A stretch of 64,000 bases of DNA from Mesocentrotus franciscanus (Eukaryota > Echinodermata > Echinoidea > Camarodonta > Strongylocentrotidae): contig CP137680.1 of assembly GCA_037976565.1 (NCBI GenBank), forward strand, positions 21,380,533 through 21,444,532. The letters are read 5' to 3'. Position 1 is the stretch's first letter. Every line of letters starts with the position of its first letter. The notes below the pieces were generated by a model, which worked only from the letters and a program-made list of their open reading frames with translations, was not told the origin of the DNA and ran no database searches. Positions 11,231 through 23,935 of this stretch are shown one piece after another. A program made the position numbers and the translations under genes.

Positions 11231-14200
11231 TTGAATTATCATGCAGAAAATTGGATTTTAGCCAGCACAATGTTATGAACTTTTATAAGTCAAATCGAAG
11301 ACACCATAAAGGAACAACACTCAGAGACATGTATGGTCACCCCAACTGCCTCAATTTTCTCATCTTTTATGTTTATTTCCTCATTCTTCTTTTCTAGCAA
11401 TATCAGTTAGCGAATATAATTTATTTTTATGACATTCAGTATTCTAATCTTGTTTTATACTATGTTTCAAATCCATTTAATATATCTTTCATAGAGGATC
11501 AAAGGTGTCTTAGAAAATGTGGTCTGCAATATTTTAAAAGATGCTGTCAGTTTGCCTGAATGTGTGTCAATATTTTGTGTGTGGAAACACAACTTTGATC
11601 AATGTTGTGTAAATCACTATTTGTGTGACAACTCACTTCTCAAAAATTAGCAACAATCCACAAAATGAAAAAGAATGAAGAATCCTTGACTGGTCTAGAG
11701 ATGACAGAGAATGATCGAAATCACTTTGATCACATTCCAATTACTAGACTCTGACGTGAATGTAATGTTTATACCCTCGAAGCCGAGCCAATTAGTTAAC
11801 TGTATATGGGATGAAGGATGATCCACTTGACCCAGGGTTATGTTCTATTTTGCAATCGATAGGGACTCGGTAATCAAAGAGTGTAGAATTTCCAGTACTT
11901 TGTATGCATTCCCTTTCTTACTTCATTCTTTTTGGACCCTTTTTTGTTTGCGTTCCAACACAACCCATTTATTCAAGATCCAAACCCAGACAGTGCAGTG
12001 TATCTATGGCCCTGATTCTACTCGATTTTAAACTTCATGCTGGGTTTGAGCTTTCGTCCAAAAGTGGGTTTAATAAAGGAAGTTATTCCAAAGTCTCAAT
12101 TTTCCTTTTGTTAAAGGTGATTTTAGACCCAGTTTCTGGGTTAAAGTGAATCAGTAGATTATGGACCTACAGTGAACAAATAAATTATTCATACCCTTAC
12201 CAAATTTTTTTTTTTTAATTAAGTAGAGTCTATGGGAAAAATTGATTTGTCCTGATTTGTGGTTCATGAGAATGTGACATATTAAATCATGCACTTAAAA
12301 GTATTCAACAACTGGTTCAACTGGTCCTCCTTTCATTATTAAGTTATGAAAAACACAGAAAACATCAAGTTTACAAGGGGTATGAATAATTTAGTTGTTA
12401 ACTGTATGTATCTGGGGCTACTTTTTGTCTTTCTTTTTCTTGAACTCCTTCTGTGCCACAGATATCTGCCCATGAAGACATTGTTAAACTCTGTAACTGG
12501 ACCAAATATTGAGCCTAAATAAAATGTATTATCTCCGAAAATGAAAATGGGTACATGCACTGTGTGGTTTATTTCCATGAAGAAAAAGAAAAAAATTAAT
12601 TTCATAATAAAATCAAGGATATGAAGCCGATTTATGTCTCTTATTGTACTGGCTAAACACGAGGAAGCGATCTTCCAGATTTCTATCTGAAGATCTTGTA
12701 AACCATTCGAGGGATTGAAGGTGTATAGTGATGGGAAATTAAATTAATTTTGACCATCAGAGTGCCATTTTGTAGCATTTCATCAATTACATGACCTGAA
12801 TTTCAAGCTGATATTCTCAGTAATAAATCATTGTCTATTTACAAGGAACATGGGATGAGTGAAACAAAATAAACACAGTCTGGGATCGTGTTCACACTGC
12901 CGCCTTACAGCAGGCACGTGACAATCGGGAGATGTGGAAAAGTCTAGTGGTACAGCCAGTTTTCTGTCTTTGCTCTCGAACTAACTCTGACAGACCCCGG
13001 TTCAAAACTGATTTTCCCCTTGCAGATGCTGACATTAGCAGTCTGTCCCCAGGTGCACATAGTCATGTTTGATTGATAGCTATGTGTAAAAACCTAATTA
13101 CACACAGAAATTGGCATGTTGTATACAACCCCTATGCTTCGCTACATAGTCGATGAAGATGTGCCTCAGTTAGGGAAGACTGTGATACATTACTTCCTCT
13201 TGGGGGGATGGGCCAATCTGCTTTGATACGTCGATATTCACAGCGTATTATGTCGCACTCAAAGGTAATTGTGTTGATGTTCACGTACAGCGATGGGCTG
13301 TACATCGCAATCATCAAAGCCTTGTTTGCAATTCATCATGTCGAGCGCAGCGTCAATTTACCCCTCATACACATGTATCTTGGTCAGACGATACTCCTGA
13401 GACACGTGTGCATTGGTGTAGGAGCGTGTCAACCCCCACATTTTCAAGTCTGTTCACATGGCTTTAGTTTTTATTCTGTTCAGAAACCTTTAAGAGATCA
13501 ACCTCATGTCCAAAGTAGGAACCCTATGTTCAAGCTTTGTAACGAGTAAGACTTTCTTTTTTCGTAGCAGTGTGTCCAACAAATATATTTGAAGTCTGTT
13601 CATATCGGTTCCAGTTCTATTCACAAGCTATTTATTCGTTGTCAAGCTTTTCAGGTTGGTTCTTTTTTGTTTCAGAGTGTGTCAAATCCCTGCTTTTTCA
13701 TGTACATTCTGCAGTTTGTTTCTTCTCTGTATTAGCTCTGTGACCCTCGTAGCCAGCTTCTGCTTCATGTGGACATCTTTCGTTGCACATCATATTACAT
13801 AGAAGTGTCTATATTTACAGTAACACAATGCCGTTAGCTTAGCGAACATGATCCATCATAGTGCTTTAATGATATGAAGATTAAATCATTCAGGATATAC
13901 TTAACCCTTTCGTGACAATCGTTCCATATTTTGCGGTTGGCTCAATTACTTTGATTCAGAGCCCTAAAAACATATGCCAGGGGCATGATCGAGTAGAAAG
14001 GGCAAACATTTCTGCACACACTGCATCCATTTTTGTTGCATGGGTATATTGTGTTTGATGCCATGAATTGAAAACCAGAAGGAAAATAAGCTTAAAAATC
14101 CTTCAATTGACAAGATGTTTAGATATTCAAAACCATTGTTTTTTATCAAAATTTGCAATTTTGTTCAACTTTTAACAACATTGTCGCCCAACTATATTGT

Positions 14201-14650
14201 CTTCAGAGATATTACATTTTATTTTAACAATGTAGCAATAAAAGAAAAATATTGCAAGCTTGGACGAAAGCAACGAGGCATGTACATACACGTATATTAT
14301 GCAAGAGATAGGGTCGGGTAACTGTGAACACAACATGTGTGTAACTAACGGATTTGAAATCGGACCACAAGGAGTAGAGTAAAACGACGAGGAATAGAGT
14401 TAAGTTCTCTCCCCAACAAGCAGGATTATGATACTCAAAATAGAAGTAATAGATAAATTCTGATGCCAATTTGTCAATTAGAGTTTATAAAAATATTCTA
14501 ATCTGGCTGTTATATCATAAGTTTTATTGCATTGTCTGTATTTTTATCAGGCTGCAATGGTTTGTTGTATGCTTGTACACTATGTAGATGGATCTCCAGC
14601 TGTGTATAGGCAATAGCCAGGATACAAGCAGTAGGGCAGATTGCATACAT

Positions 14651-14672
14651 GTATATATATATATATATATAT
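14651..14672. repeat. (AT)n microsatellite
   Basis: About 11 AT units, flanked by ACATGTA words common in this window. Confidence 0.9.
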
Positions 14673-15146
14673 GGCTATGTTGCAAGTAGTATGCATATAC
14701 ATGAGGCTTGTTGTATTGTAAGATGTAAACTTTGACATTTTGATCTTGGCAAAAACTTCTTGTGTGCTTGTTATCTGTATAAGATGTGAACTTATGGCTA
14801 TCTATTTTGGTTTTAAAAAAGCAATGTTACTTTAGGTCAGTATTAGTGGTATGTTTGGAATTACAAACATAAGATTTGTAGTTTTCTTAGGCAATACAGA
14901 CGGTTCTGTCTCTCTTGTTAACTTTGTTTCAATGGATGGCAGAATTGTGTCTCTTTCTATTTCAACTAGGTGAAGAAAAAATAATACTACTATTGGTCAC
15001 AAAATGGTAGACCTGCTTCATAATCTGTCAAATACTGTAGCCTCAGGGTTAAATCGGCAGGTGGGGATATAATGGCACTATAAGCTTATATACATGAATA
15101 AGCTTTGCATAGTTCAACCTGTCTATAAAGGCCACCTACATGTAGC

Positions 15147-15322
15147 TACAGTCAAACATGCTTTAGTCACCACCTGTCTATAAAGACCACATTTTTCATT
15201 TTTCTTGAACATGGTTTCTCATTGAAACCTGTACTAAAGGAACCTGTATATAAAGACTACCTGCCTATCAAGACCACATTCATGTTTCCCTTAAACGCTC
15301 TTTATATACAGGTTTCACTGTA
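15147..15322. mobile_element. MITE, TACAGTCAAACCTG family, copy 1
   Basis: It starts TACAGTCAAACATGCTTTAG and ends CAGGTTTCACTGTA, giving inverted termini. The interior carries repeated CCTGTCTATAAAGACCAC motifs. A second copy is at 47062-47255 with the same order of motifs. Confidence 0.8.
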
Positions 15323-15498
15323 ATTCAATATTGGCCACTATATTCAGGTGGCTCTCCTATAGAAGTCACTTCTGATAGGTTAAGCTGATCTCAATAGCAA
15401 TATTTACTCCTGGACATACTTGTGCGGCTCTTGTATAGTTTAACTTGTCCAGGAAGGCCATCTGGAAAAAAACAGTGGCCTTTAATAGTAAGGTCACT

Positions 15499-15788
15499 TT
15501 AAAGGGAGTGTAGCATGGCAAATACTGGTTAACGCCATCTACGTCTTCTTTTGGACAACTGCACGTAAACGAATGGACTTGATTAACAGTATTCAGCGAC
15601 TTAATCTCTACATGGTCAGCGCGCGCTAGCATTCACGAAACAGACCGAAGTTCTCCTCACGCTCGGTTTCGCGTATGTTGCGCACGTGAATGCTGCGGTC
15701 ACGTCGTCCGTAGTCGTATTATACCCGATTGGCCCTGAGTAGGGCCACGGGAAAGACACATAGTCTCGTCATGCTACACTCCCTTTAA
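15499..15788. mobile_element. TTAA-flanked MITE, family T1
   Basis: The left end TTAAAGGGAGTGTAGCATG is exactly mirrored by CATGCTACACTCCCTTTAA at the right. TTAA at both borders fits a piggyBac-type target duplication. The interior is unusually CpG-rich and contains a second inverted pair (GCATTCACG with CGTGAATGC). Only one copy is seen in the window. Confidence 0.85.
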
Positions 15789-15902
15789 CAAGTTTGTCTA
15801 TACTTCAAAAGTAATAATATACCACATGGTCTTTATCATAGAACAAAAGGTGTGGCACACTATGTGATTGAGATATTCTCTGAATATGTTGCGGCATAGG
15901 GA

Positions 15903-15927
15903 AGGGAGGGAGGGAGGGAGGGAGGGG
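15903..15927. repeat. (GGGA)n microsatellite
   Basis: Six or so GGGA units in tandem. Confidence 0.9.
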
Positions 15928-17078
15928 GAACTCCTCGTTTGAAATTCACGAGCAGTCGCTAGGTATGATCTTCAGCAACCCACCGGGGTCCATACCTATG
16001 TGGGTCAGCCAATACTCGAGGGGATTGGGAAGCTTGTGAAAACATAGTGTAAGGAGACAGGCCAGTATACTGTAAGCTAGACACGTGCGTAGGTAAGATT
16101 GCATGCAGTGTACAGGATTGAGATTTCGTCCTTGGAGCAGCAGACTTGCCTAGATGTTGTCATTTGTACAGGGTGTGTGATAAAAAAGGGATATAAAAAC
16201 TTCAAAGAGATTTATTCTTTGTTTAAATACATTTTTTTTCCCATCTTTTTTTTTTGGGGGGGGGGGAAAGGAGAGCGAAAGATTGCTAAAATTCCATGCA
16301 CATACATGTAAAATACCTGCAGCAAGGATATACAAGCAGTTAATTACATATTAATGTTCAGGGACTTTAGTGAAGTTGCAAATCGTGGAACTCCCCAGTT
16401 GTTCAAACTTGTCTCCCTGTGTCTCATTTGCATGGAATATCCTGAGTTCATGCTCATTACACTCCCTCCTTTTAATACACGACGTTGTCTATTTTGGACT
16501 GTTTATCTGCTACCTTGTTACAAATGTTAAATGATAGTACCGTGCTATATCAATTTATGCCTCTCTGAAGCCGACAGGTAAAATTAATGATGATAGAACC
16601 ATAATATGTCACAAAATTAGTTGTAAAAACACAGATTAATGGAGCTATTAAAGAACTTAGAGTGGAAATTGTCCCTTCCTGTCCCGTTGCTTTCAAATGC
16701 CATCCCCTAAATTGGTGTTGGATTTGCTCATTCACATCACTTTGTTAAAATGTCGCATGAAAGGGTTCAACCTCTCAATTAATTTATGATCCTGTTTAAG
16801 TGCTAAGGCCAGTCACCTACAAAGTCGGCCTATTATCTCTTCTGCACACCTAATTAAGTGTGCATTTGTAATGTACTTTCCAGTATTTATTTGTAAAATG
16901 CTGACATTTTGAAAATGGTATTGCTGTGGTCTTGTCCAGTTCTTTGTTTTATTTAGCAATACAGTGGTGAAAGTCTGTATTCTGAAGTATCCTAATCCTT
17001 GTATCATGCATGATTAATCCAGTTTAACAAACCTTGATTAATACTTTAGACAACATCTTTATTCGTCGCCCCCTACAG

Positions 17079-17240
17079 ATTGGTGTGTGCATGCAGCGTC
17101 TCCGAGGCGGGGTAGCCATGGGAGGCCCTCAAGGTCAACATCAGGTCAGCTCCACGGTGCACGACGATGCCGTCCTCCAGCTGTGTGCTGACCTCCATGA
17201 CACAGATGCAGCCTCTATGCAACTCAAGGTCATCCGATAC
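17079..17240 (+). CDS. PDE2A: PDE2A exon: linker into GAF-A, start of GAF-A
   Basis: This internal exon has 54 codons and is phase 0 at both ends. A pyrimidine tract ending CCCTACAG precedes it and GTAAGT follows. The second half, VLQLCADLHDTDAASMQLKV, parallels the vertebrate PDE2A segment LQLCGELYDLDASSLQLKV that opens GAF-A. The first part (IGVCMQRLRGG) is the place where human PDE2A has a helix ending its N-terminal domain; a Gly/Gln-rich linker then follows. PDE2A hydrolyses cAMP and cGMP and is allosterically activated by cGMP. GAF-A mainly serves dimer contacts and GAF-B binds cGMP (family knowledge). The start codon is not in this exon. The identification rests on recall of the family, not on an alignment run. 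Confidence 0.9.
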
Positions 17241-17523
17241 GTAAGTCTTCTACCTTCATGTGCGGTTGTATGACGCACGCTCCTGCAGCAATTGCTCCGC
17301 CTCCATTTCCCATCATTTTTTTCGACCCAGAACTGCGCATATTACTCGGGTTATCCCTAAACCTGACCTGACGCCCAACTGCAAACCTAACCATCAGTCT
17401 TCTCTCTTGTTACTCCTAAACCCCTAAACCGGTGCTCTAGTGACAAGTGCTCCACAGTCGGTTCCCCCTTTGCAGTAATGGAATTCCGTACTTCCGTCCT
17501 GGACCAACACTATACCTAACAGT

Positions 17524-17549
17524 AACCCTAGCCCTAGCCCTAGCCCTAA
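17524..17549. repeat. Short CCCTAG tract
   Basis: Four tandem CCCTAG hexamers are followed by CCTAA-rich variants. It differs from the TTAGGG telomere unit in one base, so it is read as a local hexanucleotide repeat. Confidence 0.7.
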
Positions 17550-17770
17550 GCCAAACCTAAAACCTGAGTACAACCCTACCTGTAACCTGATATCTGTGAT
17601 GAAATAAAAGACAAAGGAAAAGGCTAAGTTGAAGATAAGCCTTCTAACTTGAATATTTTGCTGTCAAATGGGACACTGTTTGTGATGCAGCATATTCCCG
17701 AATGTAGAGTAGATGATTTAGAAGTGTGAATTCTTATGTAGTGAGTGATCTTATCATCAGGATCACGATG

Positions 17771-18220
17771 AAACTCCTTCTGTGAAATTTGTTCAGATTT
17801 GTCTGAAATTAACTTTCAGGTTTTCAATTTTACCCATTAGTTTACTTTTCTTTTCATTATTAAACTGTAAAAAACTGCATGGCCCGAATTCAGAAAGGAG
17901 GTTTAAATTTAATCCATGGTTTAAATCCTCATTTACATATAAGCCATGGTCTAAAATTAGCACAAAATAAGCGGGACACAGTCAGAGGTCCAATATTAGA
18001 GACACGCAAGGCAAGCTACACTTAATTTGCGCTAATTTTAAACCATGGGTTATGTAAATGAGGGTTTAAACCATGGGTTAAATTTAAACCTCCTTTGTGA
18101 ATTTGGGCCATGCAGTTTATATACAGTTTAATAATGAAAAGAAAAGTAAACTAATGGGTAAAATTGAAAACCTGAAAGTTAATTTCAGACAAATCTGAAC
18201 AAATTTCACAGAAGGAGTTT
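17771..18220. mobile_element. Foldback element with arms of about 190 bp
   Basis: AAACTCCTTCTGTGAAATTT at the left is exactly mirrored by AAATTTCACAGAAGGAGTTT at the right. Pairing continues inward through TTTCAGGTTTTCAATTTTAC and GGCCCGAATTCAGAAAGGAG to about 17950/18035, leaving a loop of some 80 bases. The arms are nearly identical outside and more diverged inside (TTTAATCCATGGTTTAAA region). The inner GGCCCGAATTCAG termini look like a MITE end of their own. Confidence 0.9.
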
Positions 18221-18468
18221 ATATGTTTCAGCAAGAAAAGTGTTCAACACTCAAATCATCAAGCAGGATTAACCACCTATGGCATAGAAATGTTCCTTGT
18301 GTCTGTTTGATAGGCCTGTCTGTACAAATTTAAATATTGCCTTTGAGACTAGAAGTATTAAAGCTGCATTCCTTCAGACAATTAGCAAACATTGCAGACT
18401 TTTATTACTAACATGATGAAGATTGATGAACCTCACGCAACAACAAAAAGAATCTCAATCAACATATT

Positions 18469-18790
18469 GGGTGGTATTCTCATAAGTTAAGCTGGGACTA
18501 AGTCCAGACTAAACAAGAATTTTAGTTCACACTTCTATGGAATGCTAGGTTTTATCTTCCTCCTTCAATATTCATGACAAAGATAATCTACCAAAGACTT
18601 TATTAAAAATCGGTTCATACTCATATTATCTTTTTCTTACCATTTCATTGCAAAATTAATATTTTGGACAATTTTTATTGCAGGATTAAAATAATCTGTA
18701 TAGGATAAATGAGTTGGCAACAGGCACTCCATAAAAGTGTGAACTAGTTAAGCCAGGCTTAACTTAGTACGCACTATCGGAATACCACCC
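18469..18790. mobile_element. MITE, GGGTGGTATTC family, copy 1
   Basis: The element is 322 bp, begins GGGTGGTATTCTCATAAGTT and ends CGGAATACCACCC. It is flanked by ATT on both sides, a possible 3-bp target duplication. Sub-terminal AAGTTAAGC/GCTTAACTT motifs are also inverted. The copy at 45771-46090 is nearly identical. Confidence 0.9.
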
Positions 18791-20241
18791 ATTGACTTTA
18801 AGAGCAAGAAGGATGTTAACTCATATATTTCCAGACATCTGTTCAGAGCCAGAAGGCTCTAAGCAGGTGATACTTTTATCTCATCGTCAAAAATACAGAA
18901 AAGAGTTAAAGAAATACATGTGCATATATTCCTTTAGATACTGAACGTCAACTTCATACTTTATCAGGTGAATATTGCAAGCACGAATGAGTTATTGATC
19001 GCCTCTTTCATTTGGATCTATGCACAATTACTGGATTAAAAACAAATCATATAATCCCCTTGCCAGTGTACTCTGCTTTTAAGCACGTCATAGCCGTTTC
19101 CGTTCCAACGGATCGATGGCTTCCAAACATTCACTAGCTAGTCATTCAGACATTAAAATCAGCACATTCCAATTCTACCGCTGCATGCGCTCCTCATCGG
19201 CAAACTCAAACAGGCCGAGCGGTGTCCCCTGCTACCCTCTTACGCAGGAAGTGTAGGCATTGCAAAGTGGGCATCGAGTTGCTATCAATCACGTGTTGTA
19301 ATTCTGGCAGACTCGCAATCTCTCGTCGATGATGGTGGCACAGGTGGCAAGATGATTTATTCAATTCAATCCAGAAGTATGAAACGTGAACCCAGCAGTT
19401 TGATTTAATCACAAGATTGCTGATAGGGTACTCTTGGGAGTTAACGTGTTTGTTGTTGTTTTTTCTTTACTCCCCACTTAGTCTTTTTTCAAATAGATGG
19501 ATAGGAGAAGGCATAATGGAAAGCCATGGCACAGGAAAGCATTTAGGCACATTTGTATCTCATGAGACAGAAACCACTTTGGTAATTTTCGCATGAGCTA
19601 TTAAGATTTGTCAGAGATTGGAAAGGCCTAATCGATGGCGTTAGCTGGAAAAGGAAATGCCATTAAACAAATTATTTGTAGTTTTAACATTTTTATTGCA
19701 GAAGTTGAATCCCCCAGAGCAATTCTGTTTAGAAATGACTATAGAGGAATTTCGTTAATATGGCAATCTGAGAAAGATTTTGAACAAAGGCCATACAATC
19801 TCATCCTCTAAGAATCTTAATTTTCTCCAGGGTGGTATTCTGAATTTGTTTTACTGTCATAGAACTCTGTGTACTGTAAAGCTATCTGTGTTCCATGAAT
19901 TTAAAAGAGATATCTGTGCAAGCACTAATGACAAGTGTTAAGTTATGATCGTTGAAATGAACGATCCTGAAATTTGACCGATGATTTTTTTTTACCATTT
20001 ATCAACAATGGGCTACGTGTTCAATCTCTTTACAAAATATTTCTTGTTATAACCAACCTTAGAAATGGAGGGGAAAAGGAAGGACACACTTGTGAAAATA
20101 GGATTTATGTTTAGAAACTATATAGGCTCATGTCTTGACCAAGATTTAAAATCAGTGTTTTTTTATATTTCTTTCCATACTCAAATCTTCTTGAATGATT
20201 GAAAACTTATTACATGCTTCAACACTGTCATTTCAGAAAGT

Positions 20242-20425
20242 GTTATAGAGATAATGGGATATTGACAGTTTTATCAAACTAAAATTAACTAAACTTATTT
20301 TTAAGGATAGAAGGACCCTATATGTTGTGTGTTATAGAGATAATAGGGTTTTGACAGTTTTATTACCCTGTGAAAACTGAAGTTAACAAAACTCATTTTT
20401 AAGGATAGAAGAGCCCTATATTTTT
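20242..20425. repeat. Two-copy tandem duplication, unit about 89 bp
   Basis: GTTATAGAGATAAT.GG..TTTGACAGTTTTAT begins each unit at 20242 and 20331. Each unit ends with ATTTTTAAGGATAGAAG and CCCTATAT. A short insertion distinguishes copy 2. Confidence 0.88.
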
Positions 20426-21159
20426 GCCGTTTCACTGATCAAGGCTTTAATAACTTTTAGTTGTAATCATCTTCATTTATATCTCAAGATCCCTTAACAT
20501 CCATTCCTGTATTAAAACACTGTTAAAACTACACTCTAGCTTGGAGACTAGTGTGAAAAGTAAAGTGATGATTATTTGATAATATGCGTGACATTCAATG
20601 GGTGCGAAATTGAAAATGAGCAAACATAAATGCATACCGGTAACTTTCCACGCATCCGATACATTGAATCACTTAGTTGAGTAGAGCATTCATGAAGTAT
20701 GAATTCTCAATTAAGGTAATGTGTTTTGGGGGTGCTTGGTGTGAAAAATCTACAGCGCCAAAAGAACAGCTTTTTAAAGTAAATTGAAATCATGAGTGCT
20801 TATGACAGTTTCATACATTTACAGAGAGCATTGATCCGTGTAGAATAATTTTATGTAATGATTGATCAGGAACGGTTTCCATGACTTCCTTTCAATATCA
20901 TCCCGATTACAAATGGTAAATACCTTTTTTAAAAGAGGGTAAATCGGCTTTTCTGTTTGTGACACAATTTATGACACAATCTGTTCTATAATATGTTCTA
21001 AATAAACTTTGTTTATTTTTAAAATCTAGTAAATCCAATTCAACAGACCAGCATAGTTGATAGAGGCTGCTATCTGAATCGGGGTGTTGGGGGCTAACAC
21101 TTTGAAAATGTTCTTAGTGTACATCTCTTTTCCTCGAAGGAAACAATACATTCCTACTA

Positions 21160-22555
21160 CAGTTGATAACAGACAAGGTGTAATTATGGTCATGCTTGAC
21201 TTGAAGTCTGCCTTTGATACCATTGATCATTCATTGTTGTTGCATCGTTTGCACTCAGATTTCTTTTTGTCTTGTACAGTACTTGACTGGTTTCAATCAT
21301 ACTTAGAGGGTCGATCTTTTGCAGTATCCATTTGTAACCAATTGTCTCATAAACTTAGTTTGAAATATGGTGTTCCTCAAGGTTCCGTATTGGGGCCTCT
21401 GTCATGTACGATGTACTTGAGACCACTTGGTGACATCTTGAGGAATAATGGTGTTGAATTTCATTCATGTGCTGATGATGTTCAGTTGTATTATCTTCAA
21501 GTAGCTTTCAGAATGCAATATTATTGATAGAGAAATGTGTTAGTGAAGTTAATGAATGGATGATAAGGAACAAATTACTCATGAATGAACAAAAAACAGA
21601 GTCTCTTTGATTATTTATTCTAGACTTAGACATTATTTACCAGATCATGTTCATTTGTTACTTGGTGATGCTTTGGTTGAGCCCTCTGAATCAGTTAGAA
21701 CTCTAGGTGTTGTACTTGACTCTTCTTTGACCATGTCTCAACAGGTTACCTCACTTTGTAAGTCATTACATTTTCATTTGTATAACATATCTAGGGTCAG
21801 AAGGATGTTAACTGATGAGGCATGCCATCATGCTATTCGCTCTCTTGTTTGAAGCTGTCTTGATAATGCCAATTCTCTCTTAATTAATATTAATGTTTCG
21901 GATATTGATAGACTTCAACGAATCCAGAATCGTGCAGCCCGTATTGTCTCAAATGCAAGAAAATATGATCATGTGTCCTTTGTTTAAACAACTACACTGG
22001 TTACCTGTTCCCAAGAGAATAATGTATAAAGTTGCACTATTTGTTTATAAATCCATGTATAACCCTATCCCATTCTATATTTCTAGTCTGTTTTGTCCCA
22101 TCCAGCAATCAAGATATTCATTACGCTCAAGGTCAGATCCTCTTCTTCTGCAAATCCCCTGCATCAGTTCGAAGAAGGGTCAACAAAATATAACCTTTTC
22201 TGGTCCCACTATTTGGAATAGCCTCCCATTAAACATTTGTTCCTGCTCCTCAGTCGAATCATTCAAGAGAAATCTCAAGACTTATTTGTTTTCTTTGTGA
22301 TTGTTTTTTGACAAGGCGTTGTTTAGAGTTGTGTGGGATGTGAACGAGGTTGTGTACTGTATGAACCAGGCTCGGTTCATGTGGTGCACAGCTTTTTGAA
22401 TAACTTAACACAGCTTTACACAACAAATTCACAGTGTATGCGCTTGGAGAGCAAAATAATTATTCTGTTTTATTTACTAATGTAAAGCACTTTGAGCATG
22501 TTTATGTAAAGGTGCTATATAAATATCAATATGTATGTGTGTATATGTATGTACA
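21160..22555 (+). mobile_element. Decayed non-LTR retrotransposon (L2/CR1-like LINE), 5'-truncated
   Basis: Reverse transcriptase motifs are visible: LDLKSAFDTIDH (motif A, residues just after 21195), GVPQGSVLGPL (motif B, near 21370) and CADDVQLYY (motif C, near 21470; the usual first residue F/Y is Cys). The frame breaks at the stop near 21526, shifts and resumes at 21607, breaks again near 21850, and resumes in the third frame at 21893. From there it includes HWLPVPKRIMYK and TIWNSLPLNI, typical of the C-terminal part of these elements. The terminus SFKRNLKTYLFSL ends at 22300. The 3' UTR closes with GGTGCTATATAAATATC and TGTA repeats. There is no endonuclease domain, so it is a dead 5'-truncated copy. 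Confidence 0.9.
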
Positions 22556-22679
22556 GTTGAATTCAATTTCAAACGGACCAACAAAAATAGAGGGGGGGGG
22601 GGGCTTCTGGATGGCTGAATGGAGAGGGCGTCACTAGGAAGGGGGAGGGGCTTAGAAGTGTGCTTTATTCTCACTGATA

Positions 22680-23935
22680 TAAACACCTTTCCTAATCTCT
22701 GAAATGCTTGATGATTTAATCATGAATCTAAGATTAAGTTGGGTGTGGGGATCACCATATTGAATATTTTAATGGATATGACATTCACCCAAAGCAATAT
22801 TCATTTCCTACAATTAAAATTTCATTGAAAATAGACTGACAAAAATGGAAAGAAGCTTCTGACTGCCCGAATGCAGGAGGGCTCAGAAAGGGCACGCTTA
22901 AAAGTATACTGACAGAGAATCCGTCCTAATCTCTGAAATGCTTGATGATTTAATCATGAATCCAAGTTTGAGTCGGTGTGGGGATCAACACCTGTATTGT
23001 ATCATGAGATAGCAGATCCAATTTTCCCCTCTCCTCGGTGTGTTCTCCCAGGAGCCCATTGAGTGCATGCTTAGTCAGGTATCATTGGGGCGAGATGTGC
23101 TTGGACAGGTACCGAATGGTGTGCGCATGCATATCTTCATACACTGTGCGAGTACTTGGTGTGGGGGTGTTGGGGGAAACATGTAAATGATCATTGACTC
23201 TTTGTGATAAAGGACTGTTTTGAAAATTCTTACAATCTTTGTAATGAAATTGTGATGTAGGAAATCACTAAACACAATATAAAATAGCCCCCTTCCCCCC
23301 TGCCAAAAAAGAAAGAAAAATAAAGCGCTTGTTATCGTTCTGGCGAGACATGCTTGGACAGGGAATGAAAGGCGGGGATGCATATTCATACACTGGGTGT
23401 CAGACAAGTACTTGACATGCAGCATATGGGGGTAGGGGTGGAGGAGGGCATTAGCATGTAAGTATTTATTGACCGTTTTTTATTAATGACTTCTTCGAAA
23501 CGCTCACTAGAACACTTTTTTTGGGGGGGGGGTGAGATACATTGAAAAGGAATAATAGGGCACAGATGATTTTACCACTGAAACTATACTCTTACCATCT
23601 TTGTAATGAAACTTAACAGTTAACACAATTACAAAGCCCCCACCCCCTCCAAAAAAAGAAAGAAAAGAAGGTGCTTAATCGGGTATCAGTCAGATGAGAT
23701 TTGTGTAGTCAGAGTCTGAAATTTGTCTATATATATTCAAACACAGAGGTACAAGACGTTTTCCTTGGCAAAGAGTATTGGGGGAAGCCATTGACACTTG
23801 GTGATTAGTGAGTTCTTTGAACTGCTCACCACACCTTTTTTTTTGCCCCATTTTTTGTTTGGGGGGGGGGGTAAAGTGAAAAGGATAGATAGGGAAAAGG
23901 GTAAATTGCCCCTGCAAATTAATATTAGCCTTTTT
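22680..23935. repeat. Degenerate tandem array of 200-300-bp units
   Basis: TCCTAATCTCTGAAATGCTT and TGATTTAATCATGAATC occur at about 22692 and 22924. GCTTGGACAGG with a following ATTCATACACTG block occurs at about 23100 and 23350, and a decayed version near 23700. TTTGTAATGAAA and G- or C-homopolymers (for example at 22590, 23525 and 23865) recur with the same order. The array looks like an old, G-tract-containing tandem repeat. No coding sequence was seen. Confidence 0.6.

Larger units (their letters stand above)
117..17078. other. Region upstream of the first recognised PDE2A exon (intron or 5' flank)
   Basis: No exon can be supported in this 17 kb. The first recognised exon starts in mid-protein at phase 0, so at least one upstream coding exon must exist. 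It either lies before the window or is too short or diverged to see here. Contents listed separately are MITEs, SINEs, minisatellites and two GC-richer unique islands (6125-6480 and 7490-7990). Nothing recognisable was seen in roughly 120-730, 1160-2120, 2700-3280, 3870-5140, 8000-9200, 11240-14640 and 15930-17070, apart from scattered short repeats. Confidence 0.6.

Noticed and set aside
13208..13549. 113-residue plus-strand ORF as a possible N-terminal PDE2A exon
   Set aside because: The composition has no resemblance to the PDE2A N-terminal region, and no convincing splice borders or homologous motifs were seen.
17524..17549. Interstitial telomere repeat
   Set aside because: The unit is CCCTAG, not CCCTAA, and has only four copies.
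21084..22300. Intact reverse transcriptase gene
   Set aside because: Reading needs three different frames with stops between them and lacks the 5' endonuclease part, so it is a dead fragment.
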